A stretch of 64,000 bases of DNA from positions 39,306,921 to 39,370,920 of the forward strand of contig NC_031799.1 in assembly GCF_001522545.3 (NCBI RefSeq), given 5' to 3'. A model generated the notes under the pieces. That model saw nothing but the letters and a program-made list of their open reading frames with translations. It ran no database searches and was not told where the DNA came from. The translations under genes were made by a program, and so were the position numbers. Shown here piece by piece: positions 27,801 through 40,219 of the stretch (positions are counted from its first letter, which is position 1; each line of letters begins with the position of its first letter). Source of the stretch: Parus major. Taxonomy: Eukaryota > Chordata > Aves > Passeriformes > Paridae.

Positions 27801-29641
27801 TACATTTAGTTATCGGTTGCATCAGTAACATTATAAAAGAGAAAACGCCACAGTACATTGACAGCACATTAACATATAGATTAAAAACAATTTAGTCTTT
27901 TCAAAATGTGCGTAATGTGCAGTTATTCACAGCTACGTACTTTCAGCTACCAGAAAATTTTGCAAGACTATAAAGCTAAACCAAACAAGTGGCCTGTGAG
28001 GTATGTCATGGAACTTTCCATTATAAAGTGTTTCTGAAAGCCATTAAATTCCTGACCTGAGCACAGACATTATTTCACTAACTTTGTAAACACTAATATG
28101 CAATTGTTTGTAAAAACTAGAATTAAAAATTCCACTTTTGCTATCATTACGTTTTTCTTTTTGCTAAGTTATATTCATGAGAAGTTCAATACTTCCTTGA
28201 ATTCAGGCCATACAGGCAGGTGTTTTTTCCTAAATACCTTTGCATAATACATAAGTTAAAACTTCTATAATACAAACTGATGAGCATAGCACTTTAAGCA
28301 CTTCCTATCACAAGGCAATAACATCTTTTTGCAGATATGAAAATAAAATATTTCCTTTTTATAAAGAGACAAGAGTTGGAGAAGAGGAATAATTATAATT
28401 TGGTAGGATCTATAATCTGCAAAGGCCTATATTACTTAATTTTCTTCAGGCTTTCTCTTTTGTGCAAAATAATTTCAAGGCGAAATACAAAAATAAAAAC
28501 CGCTATAATAGCACATGATCAAAGTATTAGGCTGGTGTGGTTGAAGCACTTATTGATACAAGTCTGACTGTGCTAGAATTGACTCATTTATTAGTCTCAG
28601 CTTGCAGACACTTAGGCAGTCACGCAGTTTCCTGACTTGAGTTTATATATTGATTTCATGTGAATGATATTATTAACACTAGGATCCCATGAGTCAGAAA
28701 GGCAAGTCACAGGCAAGAATGTTGTGTCATTTCCACATCAATAGTTCTAATGAAATAATCCCTAACATGTTTAAATCACTCTTTGAAATAGAAAAATCTT
28801 TGTTTCATTTGTTTTGTTAATTATGAGAAGGGATACTACTCTCAAAAGGGGGTATTCAGGAGAGTGCACACAAAACTACCTAAAGAAATTAAATCATACC
28901 TGAGTGAGGATCCCATAGAAACTCTACAAAAAGTGCAATCTCAGATCTGAGTAAGATCATAAAAAACCCAACAGAAATAAAAATATCGGATAAAGAATTC
29001 ATCAGTTTCTGGAAATATGGTAATTTGAAAAACCCAAAGAACTAGACAGGAAAATATTTAATACCCGCTTTCCTACTCTGTGAAAGAATTCATCAGCAGA
29101 TATTCAAATAAAATTCTTAATTCTACAGACTAGATACAAATAAACATAGCTAAAGGTTTCATCACTTTGATGAAGTTCTGTGTATGTATTTATACCCTGG
29201 TGCATGTAAATATGAAGTTCTCCCCATATTTTCCAATTATTCTGAATGGTTTCTGGAATTGAAGCGTGTCAATGGTTCCATATCATAGTAAGCCTAAATA
29301 AAGTCTTGGCATGAATCATGTATCATAGGCCAAAATATTTTTCCTGGTACTATAAAAATAAATAAAAAGAAGCTGTATCAATGCTTAAGTCCCAAAGGCA
29401 TCTAAAAGAATGAAGAAAATAGTACTGAATTGGGTGGTGTTTACATTAGGTTGATCTTACTGGCATGTAGCAGTGGCTGCAAGCCATAAGGGTTCGTCCA
29501 AATGATGAGCCCTCTGGTGCTTCTGATTGTCCCATCCTTCTTACTGCCTTAATATCCACTGTTAACCAGTTTTGTACCTAAGCTACTCTCTTCTTAGCAT
29601 TTTTGGTTTTATGGTGGGAGCTTTTTAATTTTTTGCTGGTA
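21869..29641. other. Long intron stretch, no gene seen
   Basis: AT-rich sequence with TA-palindromic patches near 24060-24110 and a purine-rich tract at 26599-26684. Frames at 22969-23229, 25825-26055 and 26780-27040 show no domain or splice context that I recognise. Confidence 0.6.
26599..26684 (+). repeat. Purine-rich (GA-rich) low-complexity tract
   Basis: About 85 bases made mostly of A and G on the plus strand, with irregular GAGAGAG, GGGAGAGAG and AGGAAGAGG units. It is not a perfect microsatellite. Confidence 0.75.
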
Positions 29642-29680
29642 ATACGCGTGCACGTGCGTGCGTGCATGCGTGTGTGCGTA
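29642..29680. repeat. Alternating purine-pyrimidine tract (CG/TG/CA/TA steps)
   Basis: Thirty-nine bases alternate strictly between purine and pyrimidine and contain seven CpG steps within CGTG/CGCG/CATG contexts. This is the classical composition of Z-DNA-forming sequence. The surrounding several hundred bases are AT-rich. Confidence 0.9.
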
Positions 29681-29890
29681 ACAAATTAACTAACACCTTC
29701 TATATTTTTTTGGTCTCCCAATATTAATTACACTCTATTAAATAAATATTGTATCAAAACTAACCTTCAAAGAAGGGTTGACCTAATATATACCTTCCTC
29801 CTTATTTTCTTCATTCATAAGTCAGAGAAAAAAATTATTTTATTAGTTTCTTGAATTAATTTGAATTCAGATATTTTGCTTCTTTCCTTT

Positions 29891-30073
29891 GAGGGTCACC
29901 AAGAATTGGAACAGACTATCCAAAGAAATTGAGGAGTCTCCTTCCCTGGAGATATCTTAAAGACATCTGGACAAATCTTCAATAAGGTTTTCCAGTGTAC
30001 TCTGCTCTAACAGGGAGGTTGGACTAGATGGCCTCTAGTGGACCCCTCCAAATTTAATCATTCTGAGATTCTG
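29891..30073 (+). mobile_element. CR1 LINE, 3' end fragment
   Basis: It contains TTGGAACAGACTATCCAAAG, GGAGTCTCCTTCCCTGGAGA, GGAGGTTGGACTAGATGGCC and GGACCCCTCCAAATTTAATC, and a terminal ATTCTGAGATTCTG. These are the ordered landmarks of the CR1 3' terminus. It is truncated at the 5' end and antisense to the CNTNAP gene. Confidence 0.92.
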
Positions 30074-31734
30074 GATTGAGTGGTTAATGAGCTGTGAAAA
30101 CATAAGAAAGGTTAAAAGAAAGCTTTGTTTTTATTTATCAATGCTCTGTTATAGAGGGCTGAAATTTGCACTGCATTATAGAAAACAAACATATACAAAG
30201 AAAGAAATCAGTTTTAATGACAGGTTAGTTTAATAGAGTGTACTTTCCTATATGTATATGATAAAGAATTTGAAAATGAGCGTATGGATCTGCAATCCAT
30301 CTTCTGTTCATTTTATCTGACCATTTTTTGCCTATGATAGATGAAAATACCATACTTATATCCCCTTGAATAGGAACATAACAGCTCACAGTCTGTTAAT
30401 AAATCTGACATCTCAAATGGCTTAATATGAAATATTTTCAAAATTAAAAAAAAGCACAATTTGCTTTCCTCAGAATTGCAAGTTTCTTTTCAAGTCTGAT
30501 ATTTATTGAGAAGACTGAAAGTAGAATGTTAATCTTTTTAAGCATACTTTTATTTACCAGAATCATAATCTCACTTCTGCATAGATGCTGATAAACACAG
30601 TTCCTTTTTTTTTAAACTATGTTGAGCAAGCTTTTTAATTTGACATATTTTCTAAAAATAATAGCAAAGAAATGTTCATAACAGACAGAAATTTGTTAAT
30701 ACCATGAATGAACTGAAAGGTAATAACTAAATAAACTTCAAGCTATGACAATTCTCCTAGTAATTTTTAAAATATCTTAAACATCTGTCTTACTGTTAGC
30801 AGACTGATCTCATGGCTATATGCCATCAGTTTTATGTGGTGCTCATTGGTTTTTGAAAAACAAACAAACAAACAAAAAAGCTTACATAAACAAAGTCAGA
30901 TGAGTGCATCTGAGGTTTTGTCCATTTTATTTTTTTGTCCACTTGTCCATCATTATTCACAAATAGACCGACTCATATACAGACCTGAGGAAAAGGCATA
31001 AATACACTTATTTTTTTTTAAGAAGACACAAAAGGTCAGTACAGAATTCTTCATGTGCACATTTTTCTATATAACATAGGAGTTTTTACTTTCTTTTGGA
31101 TGTAAGAATATAGAGGGTTCATAAAAGACAGTGTTCAACACTGTTGAAGATAATACACAGACACAAATCACTGGCTCTTTTTTAGGCTGAACAATAAACA
31201 GGAAACAGAGCTGTTTTTCTTATGTCAAAACTTATCTTCTGCACATATGTCTGTCCCTTGTTCCCTCTCACTACTGAAAGATATAATGGTCCATGAGATT
31301 TTCCTTTAAAACAAGGACTGAACTAATGAAGACTGGACAGATTTTCATATTACCAGCTGGCCAGAAACTATTGTTTTCCAGTAATCTGTTTCAAATAACT
31401 GTGTTTCCAATTATAATATTTGTGCATAAAATTCCTCCTCACAATTTTTCTGGCATCATCATACTGCTATTATCACAGGCCGCACTCAAATATGGTAACT
31501 TATACTGAAATCAGCTGTTAACAAGAAAATGCTGTTGCCAGTACCTCCTGTATTCTAGCATTTTTATAATGGTAAGTTTAAGTTTTCAAGATAGCTTATA
31601 TTTATTTCAAAAGGAAAACTATTATAAAGTGAAAGAAAAGAACTATTAATATGGAACTAAACTAGTATGGCTCTCTAGAATAAATTTTTCAAATAAACAT
31701 ATATTGATGTTCCCCAAACAGGAGGAACAGTCTT
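30074..31734. other. Intron stretch, no gene seen
   Basis: AT-rich DNA with a short AAAC microsatellite at about 30858-30878. Nothing else is recognisable. Confidence 0.6.
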
Positions 31735-32015
31735 ACAAAGACCATTTGTTGTGGTGACACTTAGGCCCCTGAGCTGGAAGGAAGGGATGAGGAATGATGG
31801 ACCCAAAATTAAAGGGGAAATAGTGACCTGCTACACCACTTAAGTCACTCACAGGTCCACCAAGCCAAATGGAATTCACCCACAGGTACTGAAGGAGCTG
31901 GTTAGAAGTGTTTACTGAGAGAATTCCCAACACTGATTAGCAGTCCTGGTTAATTGGAGAGTTCAAAGTTAGCAAATGTGACCTCCCATCCACAACAAGG
32001 CCCAGTAAAAAGATA
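31735..32015 (+). pseudogene. CR1 LINE ORF2 fragment (reverse-transcriptase region), degenerate
   Basis: On the plus strand, 31868-31903 translates as NGIHPQVLKELV, matching the conserved GPDGIHPRVLKEL block of CR1 ORF2. Further on, CAGTCCTGGTTAATTGGAGA corresponds to the QSWLTGE block and TTAGCAAATGTGACC to the LANVT block. Small deletions lie between the blocks and frameshifts break the frame, so no protein is made. The fragment ends about 215 bp before the solo LTR. An open frame on the opposite strand (31733-31933) is only its shadow. Confidence 0.85.
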
Positions 32016-32956
32016 CAGGTTTACTCTCTCCCTAATGTAAAAACGTTGCACAGGCATAATGACTCAAAACATCTCAAACAACTACTTACTGTTAAGGTTT
32101 AATATCACAGTCAGTGACAGAATAAGAGAGATGTACAGAGATCTCTAATTTTAGACAGCAGCAATTTTTTTTTCCAGTTAACATTCTCCATTTTTGTCAT
32201 GTTAGCATCAGGATAATTTATTATAAACCATGTGTTGGAAGTCAGGGGTTTTCTTTGTTTTCTTTCTGTTAGGGTTCTTTTTCCCCATTTTGTCGCTAAG
32301 AGACAATAACCAGATACTTAAGAGAGAGAAAAGAAAGAAAGCTGCCCCGGGAACGATGCAGCTGGCTCCTCTCTTATCTGAGGGTTTCTCCAGGAGGCCC
32401 AGAGATACGTGGAGAATTGGGCTGGGGAAAAAGGGGCTGGGGCAGCAGCTCCTAGCTAGCTCCCTTGCTCTCTCGGCTTTGGAGACGGACAGTCAGAGCT
32501 GCTGCTTACGTGGGACTGGGGGGACGAATTCACTGCTACGCTGGAGCCCAGCACGGTCCTGCTTCTTCTAACGCAGGCTGAGCCTTTGCCTGTGAGAGCA
32601 GCCACTGAAATGGGACTTGCCTCACTAAAAAAGTCCTTTCATCATCTGCTCCACTGCCTCAGGAGAAAACCCCAGGATCCCCAGCCCCTCCCGTTCCAAG
32701 GGAGCCTCTCCTGGCTGTGTTTGGGAGCCAGGTTACGGGCAGCCCTGAAGTTCCTCTGACACAGCTCCGGGCTCTTGCCACACTAGCTCCACACCCCCTG
32801 CCTGCCGTGACACCGTGCAGTTCCAGCTACAGCTGCGAAGTTTCTGCTGGCTCTCGCTTGCTGCCCCAGGTGAGCCCGCCCTGACGCTCCAGCCGCTGCT
32901 CCCGCTGGGCCCCACCTTTGCCAGCCCGCCCGCCATGACGGCGTGAGGGAGCCGCG

Positions 32957-32975
32957 GCACAGCGCCCCCTGCAGG
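32957..32975 (-). promoter_or_regulatory. CTCF-like motif, site 1 (inside the solo LTR)
   Basis: The minus strand reads CCTGCAGGGGGCGCTGTGC. It matches the CTCF core CCASCAGGGGGCGCT at all but one position, including the invariant AGGGGGCGCT block. Confidence 0.7.
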
Positions 32976-33011
32976 CGCGGGGAATCACCGCCCCGCCCGG
33001 CCCGCCGGGAG

Positions 33012-33031
33012 CCACCAGCGCCCCCTGCCGG
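33012..33031 (-). promoter_or_regulatory. CTCF-like motif, site 2 (inside the solo LTR)
   Basis: The minus strand reads CCGGCAGGGGGCGCTGGTGG. The core block AGGGGGCGCT is identical to site 1, lies 56 bp from it, and points in the same direction. CpGs in the motif make binding potentially methylation-sensitive. Confidence 0.7.
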
Positions 33032-33140
33032 CTGCGAGCGGAACCGCCCCGACGGGGAAAGCGCCCCAAGAGCGGGAAGAGCTGCGCTGGGCTCTGCTCC
33101 CGTTTGCTGTGTCGGCACCGCCACTGTGTGTCTGCCTGCT

Positions 33141-33167
33141 CACACACACACACACACACACACACAC
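33141..33167 (+). repeat. (CA)n microsatellite inside the solo LTR
   Basis: A pure CA run of 27 bases just before the AGTAAA signal of the LTR. Confidence 0.97.
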
Positions 33168-33317
33168 CAGTAAAGAACTGGTACTCCTGCTCCCAAACCT
33201 CGGCTGAAAAGGCCTCATTTCAAAGTTATAATAGTTTGGAGAGCAAGGGGTCATATGCTCCATTCCAAGGGAGGTTTACACCTTCCTTGGAAGACACCTG
33301 TCTTTCAAACCAAGACA

Positions 33318-36300
33318 TCTTGTTAAAGTATATGATATTGCCTGTATGACTAAACAGGTATCTTCAGGAATGGTGATATTTTCTGGGAAATGCTGTTATT
33401 TTGTCCCAGATTCAAGATTTCTACCACTAGGCATTCCACAAAGTCTGATTTAAAGGTCTTCAAACAGGAAAAACAAAAAAAGACATGGGTAGATGAAGAC
33501 CAGTAAGATTAGATATCTATATTTTTGCTTCACTAATTTGTTAATCTCTTACTGCTTTACTATTGATGAACAGTAAGATTATGGGACAACTAAGTTTTTG
33601 ATGGTAATTTTTTCAGGCTCAGAAACATTAAAAACTGCTGTCCTGAATCTGAAATTCTTTCAACTCTCACCACCCACTCTGTGTGCCGGAATGTGATGAA
33701 GATTGATGGACAGCCGGGAACAGAAACCAGAATGCTTGCAATTTGCAAGCCATGCAAAGAAGAAAGGGAAAGCTTTCTGCTTTTGTTGAGATCCCTATTT
33801 CTACAACTCTTATTGCCCTGAGTAGGACATATTACCTGTTCAAATTCAAAAGAAACCCTTGATAAATCTGTAAGCTAAAATACAGAAGGAAACTATGTAG
33901 AAAGAAAAATCTGACATTTAACAGGAAAAAGGAATCTCCCAAAAAACAACAAAATTGACCACTTGCTTTGCGCACTCTCCAGTACAGTAAAATAACAACT
34001 TTACATAAGAAAGTCTAAGTAGTGAAGACATCATAACACCAATCTAATTATAAGTTCATGTGTTAAATCCAGCCACAGTTTTATTGATTAATTTAAAACT
34101 CCAGATATGCAACTCCTAATCTCTTATCTGCAATGTACTTCAGCCTGCTTTTGTAAAAAACAATACAAAATTAAGATATGAAGAAGAGCTTAAATGGGTG
34201 AATTTTCTAGTGGAATATTCCAAATTTTCTTACATTCAACTTGTATGAGTGTGATAGCCCTCTGAAACCTAGACTCAGCCTTAGAAAAGGAAAACCTAAA
34301 GAAATCATGTGCATCCAGGGCTAATTAAATACACTGCAGGCAAAATATATCAGAATCAAGGAGTAAAAACCTGACCAAGTAGTTGATTTTGGTAGGTGAA
34401 AAACCATGAAAACCCCTTACTTTAAATCTCAGTTTTCCTCCTGCACTAAGTAAAGCCTGTCTTTGGGTCTCTCATTTTAAAATTCAAATGACTGCAGACT
34501 CTTAACTTGGTCATAACTTTGCAGCAAGCTCATTCTCACAAAGTCATCACATAAACTCACCACTTAATTAGCATATACATTATCAATTCATTAAGTCTTG
34601 ACAAAAAATTTCACTGGACAATTTTCCTTAAGAAGACATTGGTGTGATGACTAGTAGTGGCTAAGACTACTGTGGCTTAGTAATATTCTTCTTGTGTCTT
34701 AGTAGTATTTTTCTGTAGCTTTATACATGATTCTTTTGGGGATTCGTTGTCCCAAAGGGGAAAAAAAAGATAACCCCTATTACAAATATGCAAAGAGTTT
34801 CAAGCACAGAGAAATTTCACTTTCTCTTGCTTCTCAAAATAAGTTTCTGTGTATTTTCCTAGGGACCAGAGGTGAAGCCTGACCTTTATACTTCTCTTTT
34901 TATCTCTGCCACATACAACAATACAATAGCAACAAACACTAAGACCAAACAAGTATTAAAACATAATTAGCAACATCAGAGGATACATTCACTGCTAAAA
35001 CTCTTTTGGACATATCTGATAAATTTCGCATTCCACTGATAAAAATTTTCAAGGTTATTACATATTTGAATTGTGAGACACTGAAATGTTATAGTTAATG
35101 GCTCTTAACAGGAATAAATGCCCATATATTTCTGACTGGAGGTGAATAATGCATTCTAAGTCTTGAAAGATGGAGTTGTCTGAAAGAATTATACAGTGTA
35201 TGTTCAAGTATGATAAACAGATTCATAAAAGTAACTGATAGAGCTGTTAAAACTTGCCATGCCAAGGCTAATATAGATATATGTATCTCTTTGAGGCAAA
35301 ATAATCAGTTAAGTCAGCAAAACCATGCATAAAAGCTAAAAAATATTTTTCCACTCTTTTTCTATTTTCCAATCATAATACTGCTAGAGAATAGAGCCTA
35401 AGTTAATAGCTCAGAAATCTGAAAAAAATTTCCATGCTGACTCCAGTTTGTAGACTAGATACAAACAGAACCTAGTTTTTAATATTCCACAGAATAGGGA
35501 CACACAAGCCCTTAACTAACAGCTAGCACAAGCATGTACAATTACCTAATACAGATTCAGGATATTTTGCAGTTAAATTACCAGCATTTTTCCCCAGATA
35601 TTCCTCAGTAACCCTAAGAAATAACAATGAATGTTGTGATTATAGGAAAAATCTGCACAGCCAGCTAGTTAAAAAAGGTGATTATTGCAAATGCTATAGA
35701 ATCTCATAAGAAATTCTCTGATGTCTTCTACAACATAGAATGTGATAGCAAGACCAACAAATATATGTAGAATCCATAACCTGTCTACTAATCCAAATAA
35801 AACTTTATCCAACAGGTAAAAATAAAGTTCAGATTGTTTTATTGAAAATTATGGAAGTTACTGCAGTCTACCCAAAAAAGCCTCTATGCTGAATTCCTTT
35901 TCAAAGATGTGAGCTTCACACAAGGAAATCTGCTAAAAAACTTGCTGATAAATTAACAGATACAGGAAATAAAAACTCTTGATAAAGGAGATACTTTTTA
36001 AAAAATTAAGTTAAATGCTGTAAATTAGAATGTTTCATGAAACTTTTCTGATAATTTGACTTAAATCTGAAGATCAAAAAACCATGAACTCCAACTAGCA
36101 CATTCACAGATAACTATATAGAAAAATAGAAGAAAGGGCTCCTTGAGCCATTGATGACATTAAGGTAGTTCTTTTCAGTGATATTTTAATTAGGGCTACT
36201 TGGCCTTGAAAAAAGTAAAGAATTTTAAGAAGAGGGAAAGAATAAAGTATGCACTAAATTTTCAAAATACAGATCTGATCACACAGAAGTCTTTACTAGA

Positions 36301-37059
36301 TATGAATAGGATTGCTATAGTTGCTGAATCACTTATTTAAAGCACATTGAAATATTCCCTACACAGTTTAAGTCTAGAAAATTTTATACAAGAGGAGAAT
36401 TATGCAATCAAGTCCATTCAAACATACTTACCTATGACCTTTTAAAAAAGTGGTAGCAAATGTCACTGTCTGGCAGCAGAAAATGTAGATTTAAATGGGT
36501 TAAGCACCAGTCTACTAGAGAATAAAACCTATTTTTTATTCAGCATAGAAATGCAAGATGCTCAGATTTAAGTACATGTCCAGTAGGGGAATAACATTGC
36601 TTTCCCTTTATTGAAAGGCCCTAAAATATAGAAACAAGAAAATACCCAGTATTGATATACAGATTACTAACCTTGTTTGTCCTTACATGATTCAAATTTC
36701 TAAAAAGTCATCAAAAATATATAAAGTACAAGCTTGTAAAACTTTAGTAAACTCTGTGCCATTACCAAGGCTAGGAAGATACGATGATTACATGGAACCT
36801 TAGACAACAACAAAAAAAATATGCATAGTAGAGTTTTTACCAAGATACTGGTCAGCTTGGTATCAATTGAAGGTGACATTGATAAAATAAAGACATTTAC
36901 ACTAAGAGGTATAAGAAGTACATTTTACTTCAAAAATCAACAGAAATTGTATTCACTATCTCAAAAAAAAAGATCGTTTTGTGTAACTGTCTTAAACGTA
37001 CAGATTTCATTTTTAGAGTGTGCAGGAATGTGACAAGGAAGACTGAGGTCTGTTTGGAG
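33318..37059. other. Intron stretch, no gene seen
   Basis: AT-rich DNA without recognisable repeats or coding segments. It contains no open frame above about 60 codons except at its right edge, where the CR1 remnant begins. Confidence 0.6.
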
Positions 37060-37416
37060 TTAAATCTGGAAAGGGATTTCAAGGACATTGGTAGTAAAAG
37101 GGAGATTAGGGAAAATTTGGGTCTGATGTGGAGTGATGTAGGTGTTCTGGTGACAAAGGACACAGAGAAGGAGGAGATACTGAACGCCTTTTTCAGTTTT
37201 TACTGCTAAAGGCAGGCCTCAGGGATACCAGACCTCTAGAAGCAAGAGCACTAAAACAGGTTGCCTAGAGAGGCTGTGGAAGCTCCTACTCTGGAGACAT
37301 TCAAAATCCACCTCGATTTGATTCAAGACAACCTGTTCTAGCTGATTGTGTTTTAGCAGTGGTGTTGGACTAGATGATCTCCAGAAGTCCTGTCTAACCC
37401 CCACCACTCTGTGACT
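37060..37416 (+). mobile_element. Internally deleted CR1 LINE (ORF2 linker joined to the 3' end)
   Basis: The left part, to about 37204, translates on the plus strand to LERDFKDIGSKREIRENLG followed by VLVTKDTEKEEILNAFF. This is the conserved stretch of CR1 ORF2 between the endonuclease and the reverse transcriptase. From about 37245 the sequence jumps to the CR1 3' region (AACAGGTTGCCTAGAGAGGC, CTGGAGACATTCAAAATCCA, GTGTTGGACTAGATGATCTC). The whole reverse-transcriptase coding part is missing between them. The frame stops at about 37209. It is a dead copy, antisense to CNTNAP. Confidence 0.86.
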
Positions 37417-40105
37417 CACCCTATATTTAAACTGTATTTGCACATTAAGAAAAATGTTTTGGAAATAGATTTCAATTTTTTTTCAGCAAAAGTCTTTGCA
37501 TTCTAGAAGTGTTCATAAGATAATTCTTACCCATTATTTGCAACCTTAACTACATAAACAAATTATGAGGCAGAGGTTATCGAGGTTTCCAGTGAACACT
37601 TAGGTATGGGTCCATGATGCAAGCGTGATGTTGCACACTAAACAGCTCATGTTGGATCATACAGCAGGGTGGCAATTTCTTACTCCATATTAGGTCAGAC
37701 AGCACAAGAAATAAAAGGGACTTCTGTGTTTACGAAACAGAACAGCTACAAAAGAATAATGGCAGATCTTAGTTCTACAGTAGCCTGAAAATGGTCATTC
37801 AGTCATGTAAGAAACAAAGATTACTAGCCATAGCATGTGTTTTATAGAAATGAAGATACAGAGAAAAAGGAGTAACAGATGAAATTTTGATTGAAATCAC
37901 TAAAATGCTATTGATAAAAATCAGATTCAAGTTGAAACAGGAATTTGGGCAACTAAGTGTATGTTAGAGATGCCAAGTTTAAGAAACACTTCGTTTTCCA
38001 AATTCCTATTTCTTCTTTTAGGACTTTCAATGTTTAAAAGGTTTTGTAAAGGAAATTTAAGTGTCTAAAAGTCTAAAAGGGAAATGTGAAAATAATTCTA
38101 ATATTACTGTGCTGTAGACATATAATTAAAATAACCCATAAACTATTAAAATGGCATGCCCATCACAATTATCAGGGATAAGATACTATACACTCAAAAT
38201 AATTTGGGGTTTTCTCTGAAGTTCAATGATATAAGTTTTTACAAAAAGATCAGTTCTTTCACTTTGTTAACTTTAAACCTCAGGAATTATACTAGGCATA
38301 AAACAATTCCATGTATGACAGAGACATTCTTCCAAATTAAGTCTGAAGCCCATTTCTGAAAGCATTTTTGCTATATGTAAAGAGAGTGGATGGAATAAAT
38401 GAGAGAGAAGCTGAATATGTGGTCTGCTACTACTTACTTGCTCAATAAGCCTTGAGCAAACTGAACACACTTCATTCTGATTATAAAGATGAAATGCTTT
38501 CTTCAGAGACAGCTTGATTTCTTCAAGCGCACAATCTGTCTGTTGCAGAAAATAGGGACAATATTTTCCCAGCCATAGCACAATTTTCCTCATCCATCAT
38601 AAGTCATTTTCAGGCAGGCATATGTGTTCAGGCACAAGCTTCTCATATTAGAATGAGAATGATAGGGATCAGTGCAATATCACTCTAGAGCAGGCAACAC
38701 CTGAGAGGAGACACAAAGAACTAATTTTTTTGTAGTTCTAATGCTTTCTGTGGCATTTTCCACACACTTATGAATATTAAAATGTTGCTGTTTATAAGAC
38801 AACCAATAAGAAAATACAATACAAAATAATTCATCATATATCACAATGAATTATTTTAATGGGAAAATGGTGTGGTAAAATCAATATATTTAAAGTCAAG
38901 ATAATATATTTAGAGTACAGATAATCAGAGATCTAAAGAAAATAATTACCTTAATGAAAAAGCACTATTTTTAACTTAGAAAAACAACTCAAGATAATAG
39001 CAGTCATTTACAGGATTTCTGCATCTTAGAACTGCATTAACTAAACAGAAAAGGCAGGAGCAAGGAAGCAGCTGCTTGTTGTTTCTCTTGTACTACCCAA
39101 ATATAGAAAGTTGTTCCTGCCTTTCTATTGTTTGTGATGCAGCTGGAAACTGTCTGGAAAATAGTCCTGATCAAGCTCAGTCCCAGAAACCAATTCCGGT
39201 ACACATTTAATAGTTTGCATAGCAGAAATCTTTAAAATAACAAAGTATCATCCCAACACATTTACATTTGTTTTCCAAAACCACTGTTAATTTAATGACT
39301 GAAACACTAACACACTAACACACACATTTAAAATAATGTGTGAATGTCTAAATCTTAAGAATATTTACTTCTGCATACTGCTGGATTTGCATGTTTTCAA
39401 AGCATCTTGTTGTCCTTGGTTAAGTACGTGGTTTTTAAATGTGCGTGTATAGCCTTTTTTTCCACATATGGTCTGCCATAATATAAATAATGTCAATATA
39501 CATTTTACCTGTTCTGTCATTAACAATTCTTTTAATGTTTACCCACTTACAAAGATTTTATTTAGGGCACTGCATTTTTTGCTGATGTTTCAATCTTTTT
39601 TTCCTTCCTTTTAACTTATCTTAAATATTCTGGGACAGGTTAACCTTGATGCATGCATTAATCTCTTCACCTAATATAAGTTATTTTATACAGAACATTA
39701 ATCATTGTGACTGCAAAATTAGCCTTATTAGATTTCCATTTAAATGTCTAAAAATAGCACTGTGGTCAGAGTGCTTTTAAAACAGAAGTAGACAGAGAAA
39801 TGCAAAAACTCAGAAGGTAAGTTCAGAAATTTTTTAATGTTTTAAATAAATATTAAAATTTCCTCATCATAAGTGGAAGTTTATGCACATGACCAATTTC
39901 ATAAAGGCACAATAGTCCCCTGTCTGTATTATTCCACCCAAGATTCCTTGTATTTCTGACTTCATACTTAATTTTTCATACTCGCCTTTAAGCTCCTTTT
40001 ATAACCTGTGTTAAGAATATTCTCCTCCTTTGTTTTTTCTTGTCTCCTCTTGCATTCCCAGCATCTTTCCCCAACCAAAAAAAAACTTCAAGTGCCCCCA
40101 TTAGT
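37417..40105. other. Intron stretch, no gene seen
   Basis: AT-rich DNA. A minus-strand open frame of 106 codons at 38273-38593 has no recognised domain, and I treat it as chance. Confidence 0.55.
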
Positions 40106-40217
40106 CAGTTCACAGACAACAACAAGCTGGGAAGATGTGTTGATATGCTGGAGGGTAGAAAGCTCTACAGAGTCATCCAGGCAGGCTGGACTGATGGGCT
40201 GGGGCCAGTTGTATGAA
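40106..40217 (+). pseudogene. CR1 LINE ORF2 fragment around the reverse-transcriptase catalytic motif, degenerate
   Basis: The plus strand translates from 40106 as QFTDNNKLG, then a frame corresponding to DMLEGRK, and ends in the segment for ERWAGASCMK. It corresponds to the CR1 block QFxDDTKLGG...LEGRKALQRDLDRLERWA. The second aspartate of the catalytic x-x-D-D motif is Asn here, so the motif is broken. Only about 112 bp remains. Confidence 0.82.
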
Positions 40218-40219
40218 AA

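Larger units (their letters stand above)
32231..33317 (+). mobile_element. GC-rich solo LTR of an endogenous retrovirus (ERVL-like, songbird type)
   Basis: The unit begins TGTGTTGGAAGTC and ends in CTTTCAAACCAAGACA. Its U3 is unusually GC-rich and CpG-rich against an AT-rich background. An AGTAAA polyadenylation signal (33169-33174) follows a CA microsatellite, and the last 150 bp has the typical U5 layout with TTATAATAGTTTGGAGAGC. I recognise the terminal section as that of long songbird LTRs, but the family name is uncertain. I could not find a convincing target duplication, so the exact start may be off by some bases. No internal retroviral genes are present. The orientation is antisense to CNTNAP. 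It would be miscalled a CpG-island promoter by composition alone. Confidence 0.72.

Noticed and set aside
31733..31933. Minus-strand open frame
   Set aside because: It is the antisense of a CR1 ORF2 fragment whose conserved blocks read on the plus strand.
32733..33263. Several 75-113 codon frames on both strands resembling a CpG-island gene
   Set aside because: They overlap each other on both strands, run into a CA microsatellite, and lie within a solo LTR. No protein family is recognisable.
36979..37209. 76-codon plus-strand frame as a possible host gene
   Set aside because: Its C-terminal half matches the CR1 ORF2 linker, and it is interrupted by a deletion and stop.
38273..38593. 106-codon minus-strand frame
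   Set aside because: No recognisable domain, no convincing splice or start context, and length within chance range for 64 kb.
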